Notes under the pieces: generated by a model | Database searches by the model: none | What the model saw: the letters and a program-made list of their open reading frames with translations, nothing else | Told to the model about the DNA's origin: nothing | NCBI GenBank assembly: GCA_022410635.1 | Contig: JAJVDF010000465.1 | Coordinates: 967,853-1,031,852 of the forward strand | Length of the DNA stretch: 64,000 nt | Direction: 5' to 3' | Source of the DNA: Tretioscincus oriximinensis | Lineage: Eukaryota > Chordata > Lepidosauria > Squamata > Gymnophthalmidae | In this document: piece by piece, positions 11,448 through 22,337 of the stretch | Position numbering within the stretch: position 1 is the stretch's first letter | Layout: each line of letters starts with the position of its first letter | Made by a program: the position numbers and the translations under genes

Positions 11448-11672
11448 GTACGGTGGTACAGTGGTTAAGAGCTTTGGTGTTTCAACAGAGTTCAAAGCCT
11501 ATGATTCAGCCGTAGAGAGGGTTGAGCGCCCTCTACTGGCCTTAGCTTCAGACATTCTAGCTATTTGAAAGCAAATGAAGTAGATAAATGAGTATCAGCA
11601 TAAACATGATGGGGAATGAAGACTAGATATAAGCCTTCAGGCGAAAAATAACCTTGTAAGCCACTATGAGTC
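11448..11672 (+). mobile_element. tRNA-derived SINE
   Basis: The tRNA-like head begins 'ggtggtacagtggttaagag' with a B-box-like 'gagttcaaagcc'. The body has 'gagcgccctctactggcct' and 'tagctatttgaaagcaaatg', and the end 'aaccttgtaagccactatga'. Same family as the copies at 24358, 33421, 36152, 41890, 47950 and 52786. Confidence 0.7.
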
Positions 11673-11684
11673 CAGTGATGGGAT

Positions 11685-11895
11685 CTCCCAGAAACCAGAT
11701 ATCGGGTAGGGAGCCCAAATGCAGGATCTTTATGATGTCACTTCCTTGGCGTGACAGGATGTCACTCTGGGTGTCATTTCGCAAAAGTCAATATCGGAAG
11801 TACCTATGCACGAGATCTCAGATCTTATGCAAGGGTACACTATGTCGCAGACTACACGGGATTCTCATGCAGTTCTCAACTCTGTATGGGTGGGA
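11685..11895 (-). repeat. Interspersed repeat, family E (GATGTCACTTC core)
   Basis: Shares 'gatgtcacttcc', 'gcacgagatctcagatctta' and 'agaaaccagatatc' with the copy at 63035-63270 in the opposite orientation. Not coding. Class unknown; the inverted core in the other copy suggests a fold-back element. Confidence 0.45.
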
Positions 11896-11963
11896 TTAGT
11901 GGGGTATAAAAACCAGATTATTTTCTTCTTGTTGTTGTTCATTCCAGTAGAAAGTTTCTATAG

Positions 11964-12083
11964 TAAAGCTATGATCACACATTTTTTTTAAAAAAAAACC
12001 TTATTTTTTATTGGACTTTTAAAAATTTAGCTCATTTTTTCAGGACTGAAGATGGTTTAAATATAGATGTGTGACCAGAGCCT
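11964..12083. mobile_element. Fold-back MITE, family A
   Basis: Left end 'atgatcacacat', right end 'caggactgaagatggtttaa' followed by 'gatgtgtgaccagagcc'. The terminal GTGTGACC motif is best preserved here and at 25965-26047. Confidence 0.6.
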
Positions 12084-12321
12084 AAATGAATAAAATTACT
12101 GTTNCAAGGACCATTTCTGTTTATGCTTAACTGAAAGTCCAGTTGGCTTATGAAACCTTTCCTGAGGTTTTTCCTGGGCAGAGTCTGCAGTGGGCTATTA
12201 TGGTGTCTTATATCTGACCTAAGGATGAATGACTATAGTAAGGCTGCAGGATGATGTGCATCCTACAGCCTTACTATACTGTGAAGTTGTTCTTGCTGTG
12301 CAGGATATGCAGATTCACACG

Positions 12322-12522
12322 TAGGCTGACTAGATGACCCCTTTTTNGGGGGGGTGGAAAACCCGTTTTTGGGTTGCCTCCCGTTTTTTTCTGAGGGAAA
12401 AAATTTAAAAAACAAAAAAAATTAAAAAACTTTTTTTGAAAAAAAATTCCTCAGATAAAACTGGGAGGCACCCCAAAACTGGGTTTTCAAAAAACCCCAA
12501 AAGAGATCATCTGATCAGCCTA
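12322..12522. mobile_element. hAT-type MITE, fold-back family B (short form)
   Basis: A near-perfect palindrome: TAGGCTGACTAGATGACCCC at left, its inverse ending 'gatcatctgatcagccta' at right, with 'gttgcctcccgtttttttct' mirrored by 'aaactgggaggcacccc'. The centre is an A/T-rich stretch. Flanks here do not show a clear target duplication. Confidence 0.75.
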
Positions 12523-13714
12523 CACTTTTGGAGTATTCACTGTACTGTTATCACTCACTAAAGCACAATAAGAACAGAGCAATTTATAACCATTCTCCCT
12601 TCCACCATGCAATACAAACTTACTGTACAGCCATATTGCTAATCCCTTACATGATTACAGAAAATAATGAACTTTCATGGCGTTTCATGTGTTCATGTAA
12701 ACATCTACAGGCAGAAATCTCAAAGCTGGAGAAAGGAAGTTCTTCAGTTTTGAAATTTTTACTGTTGAGATGATGATAAATATATATACCACCCTTGGCA
12801 ATGCAGCAACCAAAAGTCTCTGTAGGAATAGTCTTTCACTCACTCTTTTTGTTCTCACTAGGGGAACAAATGGGAGTGAAAGCTGTGTGGCTTTGCACTG
12901 GATGCCCGGAGTTCCCCTACAATCCACGGGGGGGGGGGGGGGGGGGCTGTCTTGTTCTCCCTCAAAAGTGACACAGGTGCAGTTTTTCCCCATTCAGGCT
13001 AATTGTGCTCTTGCTACAGTTTGCCAGCAGCAGGAACTCCTCTCTGCTCTGCACTGCTGCTGTATCTCCATTTTGTTCTACCCTCTGAGGAAGCAAGAGC
13101 ATTTTAAGGGTTTTTTGGGGGGNAGGATTGGGTTCTAGTTTTGTACAAAACTAAATAACTGTACATCTGTATTTTTTGTAATTATGGATTTGCGCAAAAG
13201 TCGGGCACATTTTTTTNAAAAAAGGTAAACCGGAATGTGGGAATAGGGCACTTCGGAAATAGATTACTCAACCAATGTGACATTAACTTCAGAAGCCAAT
13301 GCGGATTTTTTGCAGATGATGAAACAACTGAAACAAAGCTGAAAACGAGGGGAAAATGGTGGAGGAAATTTAATTCATTTAGCAGTTCTCAAAATCACTT
13401 CTTTCACCCCCATGAGAACGCAGCCTAACTACCATTGTGCAGATATTGCCTTAGTTGAATTCACAGGGTCTTAATTTTACAAATTCAAGATTANAGTGAG
13501 AGATACAAAACTGTGTGATTAAAAAATATCCCACCTAATGCTTCTCACTTTGATAGAACCTGCACAGTCCTGAGAACACAGTCCATGCAATGCAAAAGAT
13601 ATGGCAAAGTAGCGGTAGCAAAATTGTTCCAGTTGCCATAACCTCTGTCTAGTTGCATTGCTGGATGGAACTGATGGTTNTCTAAGCCACCCATTTCTCT
13701 CTCCCTTCCTTACT
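12523..13714. other. Gene-free stretch with a 19-G homopolymer
   Basis: Holds a run of 19 G at 12928-12946 and a possible unclassified repeat at 12870-13425. A 122-codon + frame and a 102-codon - frame overlap through the G run and are homopolymer artefacts. No domain is recognisable. Confidence 0.4.
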
Positions 13715-13985
13715 TTTAGATGTGGCTGTTTTAATATGTTAGTTTTGGTTTTTATTGTTAATCACCCTGAGACCTTCGTGTAGAGGGCAGTATAGTAATG
13801 TAAAAAATAAACAAACAGCACTTAGAAGCCAAAGACACTTGGTCCTTGGATAAAAGTTGTAATATAACAACTTCCCCCTGTTCTGTTTTTAATTGTTCTA
13901 TTTTAATCTGTTTTATGGTTTTTATTGTGATCCACCCTAAGACCTTTAGGTATAGGGTAGAATATAAATGCAAGTAAATTGAAAA
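13715..13985 (+). mobile_element. Two L2-like LINE 3' tails
   Basis: Two successive copies of the tail phrase: 'tttttattgttaatcaccct' with 'gagggcagtatag' (about 13745-13805), then 'gttttatggtttttattgtg' with 'agacctttaggtatagggta' (13910-13985). Only 3' ends are present. Confidence 0.65.
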
Positions 13986-14096
13986 CATGATGCAGGAATC
14001 ATTCTAGAAAAAAGTTCAAAGATTTTAAGTATCTGTAAGAATTAAGTCAATGTGTTCAAACTACAATAATACTATATTTTAGACAGGCATATATAG

Positions 14097-14262
14097 GCTT
14101 GCCAGTAAAAAAAACTGGACAGGAGAGCAGCAGCTTTAATGGATATAGAAAAGAGGAAATTTCAGTAGATTTTAAAGGCATTATAAGTTGCACCTGCTAA
14201 GATTTCTTCTGTTAAACACTCATTAAAGTTGCAGCTCTCCTGCTTTTTATTGCAAAATAATA
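14097..14262. repeat. Fold-back repeat
   Basis: AGGAGAGCAGCAGCTTTAAT at 14121-14140 is mirrored by ATTAAAGTTGCAGCTCTCCT at 14222-14241, one mismatch over 20 bp. A related but less symmetric copy is at 22750-22870. Probably a non-autonomous DNA element. Confidence 0.55.
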
Positions 14263-15218
14263 ACTAGCCAGTTGTGCTTGCCCCTTATTTTCAGGCAATG
14301 AGTTATTGAAATCTGGATCAAAAACAAAGATGACGAAAGTGATGATCCCAAGGCTGAGAAGTGAAGTTCTGAAAGTGAAGTTAAGCAACTCATATCGCGA
14401 AGAACGTTTCCTTCTAGGATCATCTCTTGATCAATCATACAGTTTGATTTTTTACTGTATGCGGATTTCTTTAGGAATGCTATTAATTAGTATTACCTTT
14501 CAATATTATTACTTCTCCTTTCACAACTGGACTGAATTGTGGGCATGACTTACTGCCCAGGGTTACTATGGACTATGTATTAATATGATGTTCGGGGAGG
14601 ACTGCTGTGACTTTTCTATCACTTTTTTATATGGATTATATAATACTGCATGATTTTAGCACATGTTATTTTGGACATTTATATTGTATATGGTTTACTA
14701 TGTATTATTCAGCTCCCTGCACACCAGGTTTTTTTTACCTTGATTGTAGAATCTCCATGGTGCCTCTGTTATATGCGACAACTGAGCTTTCTTTCTCTTC
14801 CCAGGACTCACCCAGAAAAAAANTCCATTGTAATGAAATACCTGGATTGCTGATATTCTCCAACATGAAAAGGTTGCTGCTTCCATTGAGAGGTATATGC
14901 CGTCAACGTACAGGATTCCTGGNATCATGAGAAGACGCCAGCCACAAATGCAAATCGCATACTTCCTCATCCTTCATGCATTCCTCTTGCTGCTGCCTGC
15001 CAGCTCCATGGGTGGATTTTGGAGGTAAGTATAAATGGAGTGGGGATTGGGCGATGCCAGGTTTTAAACCCCCCCCTTTTGCTTTTTACCCCTCTGTGTG
15101 CACCAGGCCTCAGTCTTTATAGGTTGTACTTTGAGAATTTATATTTTATGGTAAATGCAGCAGTTTTGACTTGATGGTTTTTTATGTAATTTCTTACATT
15201 AAGTCATTTTGTACTTGG
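14263..15218. other. No recognisable gene
   Basis: Overlapping short open frames at 14.3-14.97 kb on both strands contain N bases and no recognisable domain. Confidence 0.4.
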
Positions 15219-15271
15219 TTCCTTTCTGCACTAGGTCTTCTTCCAGGATAAGACCCAGTGCAGGAAGGACC
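15219..15271. repeat. Fold-back family C, minimal hairpin
   Basis: CCTTTCTGCACTAGGTCTTC (15221-15240) faces AAGACCCAGTGCAGGAAGG across a short loop. Same motif as the longer copies at 23236-23405 and 28205-28315. Confidence 0.55.
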
Positions 15272-16061
15272 AAGAATATGGTATTTTCTTCTATGATGTG
15301 TAAATTCTAATCTAGTCCTACATTTTCTGTTTTAGCTTTAAAGCTGTCTCAAACCATTGGTTACAGTCAGAACAAGATATGTTTCCTGGATGTGAGTTTT
15401 ATTTTTCTCCTCACAGGATTTAGTCAGCAGTAACCTACTGATCCTACATTATTTTGACTTTGTATTTGTTCCCTTGGAAATAAAGGGTGTAGCATCCCAA
15501 ATGTGGTTTATGATTTCATTGTATGATTGGACAGAAGAAAACAGATGGCTCCTTCCTCCATCTAAATTCCCCCTTTCCCTATCTTTCTTCTAGATTCCTT
15601 CATTNTTTTTTAATGACAACTAGGGCCTCTGAGAAAGCCTGCCTCCTTGGCAGTCTTTCCACTATGAATATTGAAGTAAAAAAGACTATCTCTAATAACA
15701 CATGGTTTTTTAAAAAATCTTGAAAATTCACATTGGTCTTTCTATTTGTATTGATAATATATGATTACATTATGCTACTTGTATGATTATGTTAAGTAAG
15801 ATTTATGCATTATATTCTAATGCACCCTTATCTCTGACAGAGAAGTTTGTTATGAAAAAGACATGAAACAATGCCAGAGTTATAGATACTCTTCCTAGGT
15901 GCCACTGGCTTAGTTTCCTGGGCAGATGCTTGTCATCTTGACCTCTCAGAATGATCACTGGACTGTCCTTAGAAGGGCTACAAAACATTAGAAAAGCACT
16001 CTAATAGTTTCTTGCTCCAACCCATCCATCTTGTATATTGTCTTCTGTGCTGCACTGTTTT
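15272..16061. other. No recognisable gene or repeat
   Basis: Nothing supported. Confidence 0.4.
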
Positions 16062-16166
16062 AGTATATGTCATTCATTTATTCTATAGTATATATGCCAT
16101 TCATTTATTCTATAGTATATATGCCATTCATTTATTCTATAATATATATGCCATTCATTTATTCTG
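16062..16166 (+). repeat. 27-bp minisatellite, about four units
   Basis: Tandem units built on 'tatatatgccattcattt' plus 'attctatag', unit length 27 bp, with few differences between units. Because 27 is a multiple of three it leaves an open frame with a nine-residue repeat (AIHLFYSIY); this is a by-product, not a gene. Confidence 0.85.
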
Positions 16167-17716
16167 CATGACATGGGCAGCATATTTGAGTTTCTCCATG
16201 ATCAACTCTGACTCAAGCGAACAGCCAGATTTTATTTGAACCAGGACTGATCAATTCTTCCAGCATACTGTGGCATTCTTAGTAATCTTAAGAACCTAAA
16301 AGATGCCTCACTCCATTAGAGACCTGGGCAAGTGTCCAGCAATCTGTTTTCACAGTGATCAGCCAGCGGCACAAGAAACCCCATCAACAGGACATGATCA
16401 CCCGGAATGCTTTGCCTGAATCTCTCAGCAGATGCTCTTTGGAGGTCACACCAGTTCCTAATGNGACTGTCCTGATTTCCATGAATTAGCAATCTGTTTC
16501 TGAAATCATAGCTAAAGATCAAAAGCCCATGTTGTGGTAGCAAGTTCTAAATTTGAACTGTTTCATCCTAAAAGTTTGCTTTTGTCTTTTCTGATTCTTC
16601 CATCATTCTGCTTCACTGGGTAATCACTAATTTTGGAAAAGAAGGTAAAATCTCTTTATCCACATCATGCATATTATACACCACTATCATATCCTTTCTC
16701 ATTTGTCTTTTTCCAGACAATAAAGCCCCAAACACTGGAATGTTTGTCTCCAGAACCATCAATTTTACAACAAAATAAACTTAGAAATCTCCTGGACACC
16801 ATCAAATATTTTAAGGATATTTCCCAGACCCCATTTGGTGAAGTTGCTTATTTCCATTCTGTGAGAGAAGCTGAGATACTTTTAGGCTCCATGACTGGTC
16901 TCAGAACCACCGTTTACTCTTGTGTCATACTAGAAGCCTGTGTCTTAAACTCATGGAGCACAATATTATGCATTAATGCTTATTTCTGAAAGACCTCGTC
17001 TCCCAACCCAGTAACAGGATTCCCCCCTTTCCCAGTAAATCAGTAAAAATAACTTACTGTTGTCTAACATGAAGAAGTAGAAAGGAGACTTCTTTTGTGG
17101 ACAGTCAACCAAATCTGACATCAGACAACAGAGAATGAAGTAATGTTGTTAGTGTTTGCTTACAAACACAGATGCCTGTGCTAAGAACCCTGCTTTATGT
17201 TATTCGGAAGCACAGGCTCCAGTCTTTTTCCGATTTCTCACCTGTCCAGACTGGTTGAGAGAGAAAATGTCTCTTTATTGAAGGCTGAAAAGAAAACCGC
17301 ACCTACTACTGCATACTCCCCTATACAGTATTAACCCTTCACTTGCAGAGAACTTCAACAGGATTTCCTTGATCTGTAAACACTGTAGGTATTCAACTAA
17401 GGAGGTAAGCTGTGTGAATAGTTTCCTAAAACATTAACCTTTCACTTACTGGCACAGACATTGCATGGTAGTTAGGCATGAGGAATTCATTCCTTATGAT
17501 AAAATATTTTGCAAGCATTCATTTTCAATCAATGGGCAGATTCTAATAATGTACAGATCCCACTGTGCTGATATAGATCTAAGAAATCCAGATCTAAATC
17601 CTATTAGGTAGACAACTGTATTTGAGTCAAATCTGTTTCATTGGATTGCACATAATGCTCTCAACCTTTTGGAAAAGTTGTGGAACAAGAATATCGTTAA
17701 TGATGAATGAGGATTG
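16167..17716. other. No recognisable gene
   Basis: A 118-codon + frame at 16633-16989 has no recognisable domain, no homology I can name and no flanking splice or promoter signal. Treated as chance. Confidence 0.4.
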
Positions 17717-17885
17717 TGGCGACCTCTACCTATAGGACCCAGGTACATTGACCCTCAAGGCTAGAGGTACCACACTATATCAGCTGGGATCCAGCAAGCA
17801 CCCACAATCTGCTTGGACTCCTAGCATCTTTACGCTTTTAAACAAGGCCCTTTATAATGTACCCCAGGACTTTATTATGAACTCA
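17717..17885 (-). mobile_element. LTR fragment (3' part)
   Basis: Starts TGGCGACCTCTACC, as the solo LTR at 56258 starts TGGCGACCCCTACC. Shares 'gcaagcacccacaatctgct' and, on the minus strand, a poly(A) signal AATAAAGTCC (plus-strand TTTATT at 17871-17876). The rest of the LTR is missing. Confidence 0.65.
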
Positions 17886-18386
17886 TAATTTCTCCACTGT
17901 GCTGGCAAAACTGGAGTCATATGTGGAGATGTCCTGTCATATACTATTTTCGGTCTCTCATAAACAAAGAAATCGAGTCAATCACCGAACAGAACATTTC
18001 TCTGAAGAATTGACCTTACTTCACATATTCCAAGACAAAAGTAACAAACTACATAGTAAAATTCTCATAATCTTTTTTCTGATTGCTGCCAAATCACTTA
18101 AAGCAAAATCTTGGAAAAACTTGAATGTTCTCAACCTAGAGCAGTGGTATACTACATGAGCATTATGGAATCTATAACTCATGTCCAAAATCATGCAAGG
18201 ATCACAACTCAAGTCTCCTTTTCTGGAATGTCCTAAATCAGTCTACAAAAAGGATATTCCTTTTATAGAAATTGTTAGATCTTGAGTGGAAATAGTTATA
18301 TATTATATACTTGTAAATATGAATAGTATTCTCTTCCTCTCTGTATAGAGTAGCCCAGACTGCCAGTGTGATAGTTGTATGGTTGT
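17886..18386. other. No recognisable gene
   Basis: Nothing supported. Confidence 0.35.
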
Positions 18387-18473
18387 ATAAGGGAAGCCTT
18401 GCTGAATGAGGCCAGAGCCCATCTAGTTCAGCGGTCTGTCCCACACAGTGGTCCACCAGCTGTACTAGGACAG
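18387..18473 (-). mobile_element. CR1/L2-like LINE 3' fragment
   Basis: Reads 'aagccttgctgaatgaggcc', 'agcccatctagttcagcgg' and 'cacacagtggtccaccagct', the inverted tail phrase of the TTCTTATG family; an old copy. Confidence 0.65.
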
Positions 18474-19050
18474 TCTCAAACGGAAGAAGGAAAAACCCTC
18501 ACCTATTCTTGCAAATTGAATTTCACAAATATTTCCAATTTTCCCTTCCTAATAACCATTGATGCAGTTACACACAGGTACACTTATACAGTTACATTGA
18601 TATAATTATTGTATATATCAAGATATATACATCTTGTCAAATATGGATTACATGTAATGGTATGAATAATTGAAACAAAAAGTTAAAAATTGAATAACCG
18701 ATGAGGATGAAGACAACGTACTCTTGACTCACTATAATGGTCCAGAGGCAGTACCCAGTCATTAATTCTAGTAGCAATTGATTCATCTGTCCTCCATCTT
18801 TTCAAAAAAGCTATTCAAGTCATTGTTATCATTACTTCTTTTGATAGTAAATNTCATCTGTTCTTAAATGCTCTGATACAATTTGCCAAAAGTCTTAAGA
18901 ATAGGTGTCCAACTAATAGACCTCTTGGTGTTCCTGAATGATTCCCAGCATTCCTTTTGGTTCATGAGCAAGGGCTGGGCATAGTGCTGGGTGTAGAGTT
19001 GAATGATGGAAGGCTACCAGTTAAATACCCTTGTCTTGAGACACTGTTGG
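18474..19050. other. No recognisable gene
   Basis: Nothing supported. Confidence 0.35.
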
Positions 19051-19235
19051 TAGGCTGACCAGATTACCCCTTTGGGGTGTGTGTTGAAAACCATTTTTGG
19101 GGTGCCTCCTAGTTTATTCTGAGGAATTTTTTTTCATTTTTTTTGTTTTTAATTTATTTTTCCTCAGAAAAAAATGGCAGGCACCCCCAAAACAGGTTTT
19201 CAACCCCACCCAAAAGGGGTCATCTGGTCANCCTA
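19051..19235. mobile_element. hAT-type MITE, fold-back family B (short form) with target duplication
   Basis: Palindrome from TAGGCTGACCAGATTACCCC to its inverse 'ggggtcatctggtcancct' + A. Flanks are ACTGTTGG (19043-19050) and ATTGTTGG (19236-19243), a 7/8 match, the 8-bp duplication length of the hAT superfamily. Confidence 0.8.
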
Positions 19236-19299
19236 ATTGTTGGTAACTCCTTTTCTAAAACATATCTTCTTATCTCAAAGCACACTTGTTGTAAAAATA

Positions 19300-19400
19300 C
19301 ATCTTTTGTAAATTATTTATTTATCTGTTTACATTTATATCCTGCAACAACAAAAAGTACAAAGTTTACATTTTAAAACAGTTCAATCAGTATCTGAAGG
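19300..19400 (-). mobile_element. L2-like LINE 3' tail
   Basis: Reads 'attatttatttatctgttta', 'catttatatcctgcaac' and 'ttaaaacagttcaatcag', the inverted tail of the L2-like family. The fragment is short. Confidence 0.5.
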
Positions 19401-20655
19401 TGGAATGAAAAAAACCAGCATTTCTTCAACCAAAGGCCAAGATGAAGAGATGCGTCTTTAAGGACTTTCTAAAAGAATACAATGATGATGACAGACGCTA
19501 CCTGAAATTATGGTAGCTTTCAGACTAACCATGGATCTGGATTATTGTTTCTTCTCATAGGAATATGCTGTTGATATTGAAACAACATTTTTAATTAATT
19601 GGGTCTGGCTATAACAATTTGAAAAATCTCTTTTTCTATGACTTTTGCCCTGGTCACATCTTTCCTTTTAAAACTTCTTCAGTCTACCAAATTAAAAATA
19701 TGGCAAATGCTACGTCTTGGTAGAAAAAGTTATTCGTGTATTACAAGCAAAAAGAATTACTTCAATACCTGAAATATTTCCCAGGAAGATAATGGCAAAG
19801 CAGGTTTATTTCTTTGCCAAGAACATTATATGGATGTGTCAAATAAATGAGCTTGGCTCCAGGTCAGTGTTACTCTTATCCTATAATCTTATAAATAGTT
19901 TTGGTCTTTNTCTACAGGTTATATTATAAACTTTTGTATGGGTTTTTAAATGAAAAAGTAATGTACAAATNTTTTAAATATGGAATAATAAAGCAGTTCG
20001 CCAACTGGACAACTGATGATGTTGGTGAATACATAGTCTTAAAACAGACACTCATCCTGAGATCTTTTCTATGAACAGAAGCTTAGNCTTTTAGTTATGA
20101 TAAATAATAATTGGGAAATACTAAACCAAAGGTTATGAGTACCTTACATGTACGTAATCATATGCAAGTTTGGGACTCAGTATTTCAGCACCAGATCCCC
20201 TAAAGAAAAACTTAAGCAGAATAAAAAATTACCTTGGCTTCATATCAATTCAATCAAGAGTCTGCTCATTTGCTGCTCTTTTGCTAACGTTTGATTTATC
20301 AAACTGTAGTCTTCAAGCTGTTTCATACTATTTAAGGATGAATTTTTAACACCTCTGGTCTTTGCCAACTTAACTTGAGCCAAGTACAGTTGCAAACTTT
20401 GTCAACCAGGTTAGGGAAATTTTCACTAGGAAATTTAGCACCCCTGCCTCCCTCAAAACTAAAATAGTCCTATAAGATTATTCTCTCTCTCTTTTCGAAA
20501 ATTCTTTCATGGCACCCATTCTTTTATTTCTTTTTTGTTCCTTCCTGTTACTAGGGCAAGAAGTGTGGAATATAAATATCTCTCCAAAAATAGCTGAAAG
20601 GCAGGGGGGTAAAAATTGAAACGTTTGGGAATATATCTTTGAGTAAGGAAATGAT
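19401..20655. other. Gene-free stretch; half of a family A hairpin at 19651-19690
   Basis: 'ccctggtcacatctttcctt' followed by 'ttaaaacttcttcagtc' is one arm of fold-back family A without its partner. Nothing else recognised. Confidence 0.4.
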
Positions 20656-20775
20656 GTTGCTGCATATACTTTTTTTTNNAAAATGTNTTTTATTTTGTAT
20701 GTATGACAGTACATTAATAATACACGTATATGCGTTGAACCCAACACTACACACAATAATACAAGTCATACAATA
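20656..20775 (-). mobile_element. Retroelement 3' tail (L1-like), cut by assembly gap
   Basis: A poly(T) run, then 'acagtacattaataatacac' and 'gttgaacccaacactacaca'. It is the inverse of the insertion at 25448-25566. The rest runs into the gap. Confidence 0.55.
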
Positions 20776-21590
20776 NNNNNNNNNNNNNNNNNNNNNNNNN
20801 NNNNNNNNNNNNNNNNNNNNNNNNNNNNNNNNNNNNNNNNNNNNNNNNNNNNNNNNNNNNNNNNNNNNNNNNNNNNNNNNNNNNNNNNNNNNNNNNNNNN
20901 NNNNNNNNNNNNNNNNNNNNNNNNNNNNNNNNNNNNNNNNNNNNNNNNNNNNNNNNNNNNNNNNNNNNNNNNNNNNNNNNNNNNNNNNNNNNNNNNNNNN
21001 NNNNNNNNNNNNNNNNNNNNNNNNNNNNNNNNNNNNNNNNNNNNNNNNNNNNNNNNNNNNNNNNNNNNNNNNNNNNNNNNNNNNNNNNNNNNNNNNNNNN
21101 NNNNNNNNNNNNNNNNNNNNNNNNNNNNNNNNNNNNNNNNNNNNNNNNNNNNNNNNNNNNNNNNNNNNNNNNNNNNNNNNNNNNNNNNNNNNNNNNNNNN
21201 NNNNNNNNNNNNNNNNNNNNNNNNNNNNNNNNNNNNNNNNNNNNNNNNNNNNNNNNNNNNNNNNNNNNNNNNNNNNNNNNNNNNNNNNNNNNNNNNNNNN
21301 NNNNNNNNNNNNNNNNNNNNNNNNNNNNNNNNNNNNNNNNNNNNNNNNNNNNNNNNNNNNNNNNNNNNNNNNNNNNNNNNNNNNNNNNNNNNNNNNNNNN
21401 NNNNNNNNNNNNNNNNNNNNNNNNNNNNNNNNNNNNNNNNNNNNNNNNNNNNNNNNNNNNNNNNNNNNNNNNNNNNNNNNNNNNNNNNNNNNNNNNNNNN
21501 NNNNNNNNNNNNNNNNNNNNNNNNNNNNNNNNNNNNNNNNNNNNNNNNNNNNNNNNNNNNNNNNNNNNNNNNNNNNNNNNNNNNNNNNNN
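20776..21590. other. Assembly gap (815 N)
   Basis: Unbroken N run. It separates a retroelement tail from a CpG-rich island, so it likely hides the island's upstream half. Long open frames spanning it are artefacts of N translation. Confidence 0.99.
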
Positions 21591-21965
21591 CCCCCCGGTT
21601 TCGCGGAAGCGTCCCCTTCGCCTGCCCGGCCGGCTGTTGTGTTGTTTTCCCCCGTCGCTAGGAGCGAGCGAGGACTTTCCAATCCCAGCACTGAGGGGGA
21701 AAAGGGCGGGAGAGCGGGAGAGAAAGGGCGCGGTGCAGCCGAAGGATCCTGGCTGAGGGACAGCCGGGCGGCGGGATGGGGTTGGAGGCGAAAGAACCTC
21801 GCCCTGAAGTGAAGGCCGCTCGAGTCGTATGTTGGGTAGGTGCCTGCCATCGACATGCTCGCGGCCTGCCGTTATCTACAGTGGCATGTGGATGGCCGCC
21901 CCCTGCCCCGAGACGTATCTCAGAATTGTGTCGCCTTCCTCGCCTGCGTTGCTCCTGGGCTCTTT
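21591..21965. promoter_or_regulatory. CpG island 1, promoter-like, truncated by gap
   Basis: Sharp switch to GC- and CpG-rich sequence. Visible elements: an NF-kB-like AGGACTTTCC followed by CCAAT near 21675, GC-box-like AAGGGCGGGAG at about 21703, and a possible splice donor TTGG^GTAGGTGCC at 21836. No TATA box is seen. It lies about 8 kb upstream of CpG island 2 and about 21 kb upstream of the first JDP2 coding exon; it could be a distal JDP2 promoter or belong to an unrelated transcript. Orientation cannot be fixed. Confidence 0.55.
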
Positions 21966-22070
21966 TTTATTTTTATTTTTTTTTAATTTTTTTTTAATTT
22001 TTTTGCAAGTATTCACACAAAATCATATGACAATAATAGCATAACACAATTGTAATTACAATTGTGTTAT
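21966..22070 (-). mobile_element. Small retroinsertion with 14-bp target duplication and terminal palindrome
   Basis: Flanked by GCTCCTGGGCTCTT at 21952-21965 and again at 22071-22084. The insert begins with a poly(T)-rich tail (poly(A) on minus) and ends in a 34-bp perfect palindrome at 22039-22072, which overlaps the first two bases of the right duplication. The body is too short to assign to a family. Confidence 0.75.
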
Positions 22071-22084
22071 GCTCCTGGGCTCTT

Positions 22085-22337
22085 CAATGCGTTCATAGAC
22101 AGGTTTATGGACACTAAGGGTATAAATGGATACTAAGATAGTTGTCTGGATGTAGAGCAACAGGCAGGACTCTTGAAATACCATTTGCAGGGAGTCACGA
22201 ACAGGAGCATATTTTGCTTTCCTCTGTTCGGACTGCCCAGGTGCATCTGGTGGGCCTCTGTGAGACACAGAATGCTGGACTCGATGGGCTGTGGCCTGAT
22301 CCAGTATGGCTCTTCTTATGTTCTTATGTTCTTATGT
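22085..22337 (+). mobile_element. CR1/L2-like LINE 3' end
   Basis: Nearly identical to 1-247: from 'ttatggacactaagggtata' to the TTCTTATG tail I see only a few substitutions, one 12-base and one 3-base difference. A recently active subfamily. Confidence 0.85.

Noticed and set aside
12770..13138. 122-codon frame with opposite-strand 102-codon frame
   Set aside because: Both cross a 19-G run; no domain.
16633..16989. 118-codon open frame
   Set aside because: No recognisable domain, no promoter or splice context; AT-rich chance frame.
20639..21856. 340- and 369-codon frames across the gap
   Set aside because: Almost entirely translated N bases.
21776..21997. 73-codon frame starting in CpG island 1
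   Set aside because: No recognisable motif; runs into a poly(T) retroelement tail; possible leader only.
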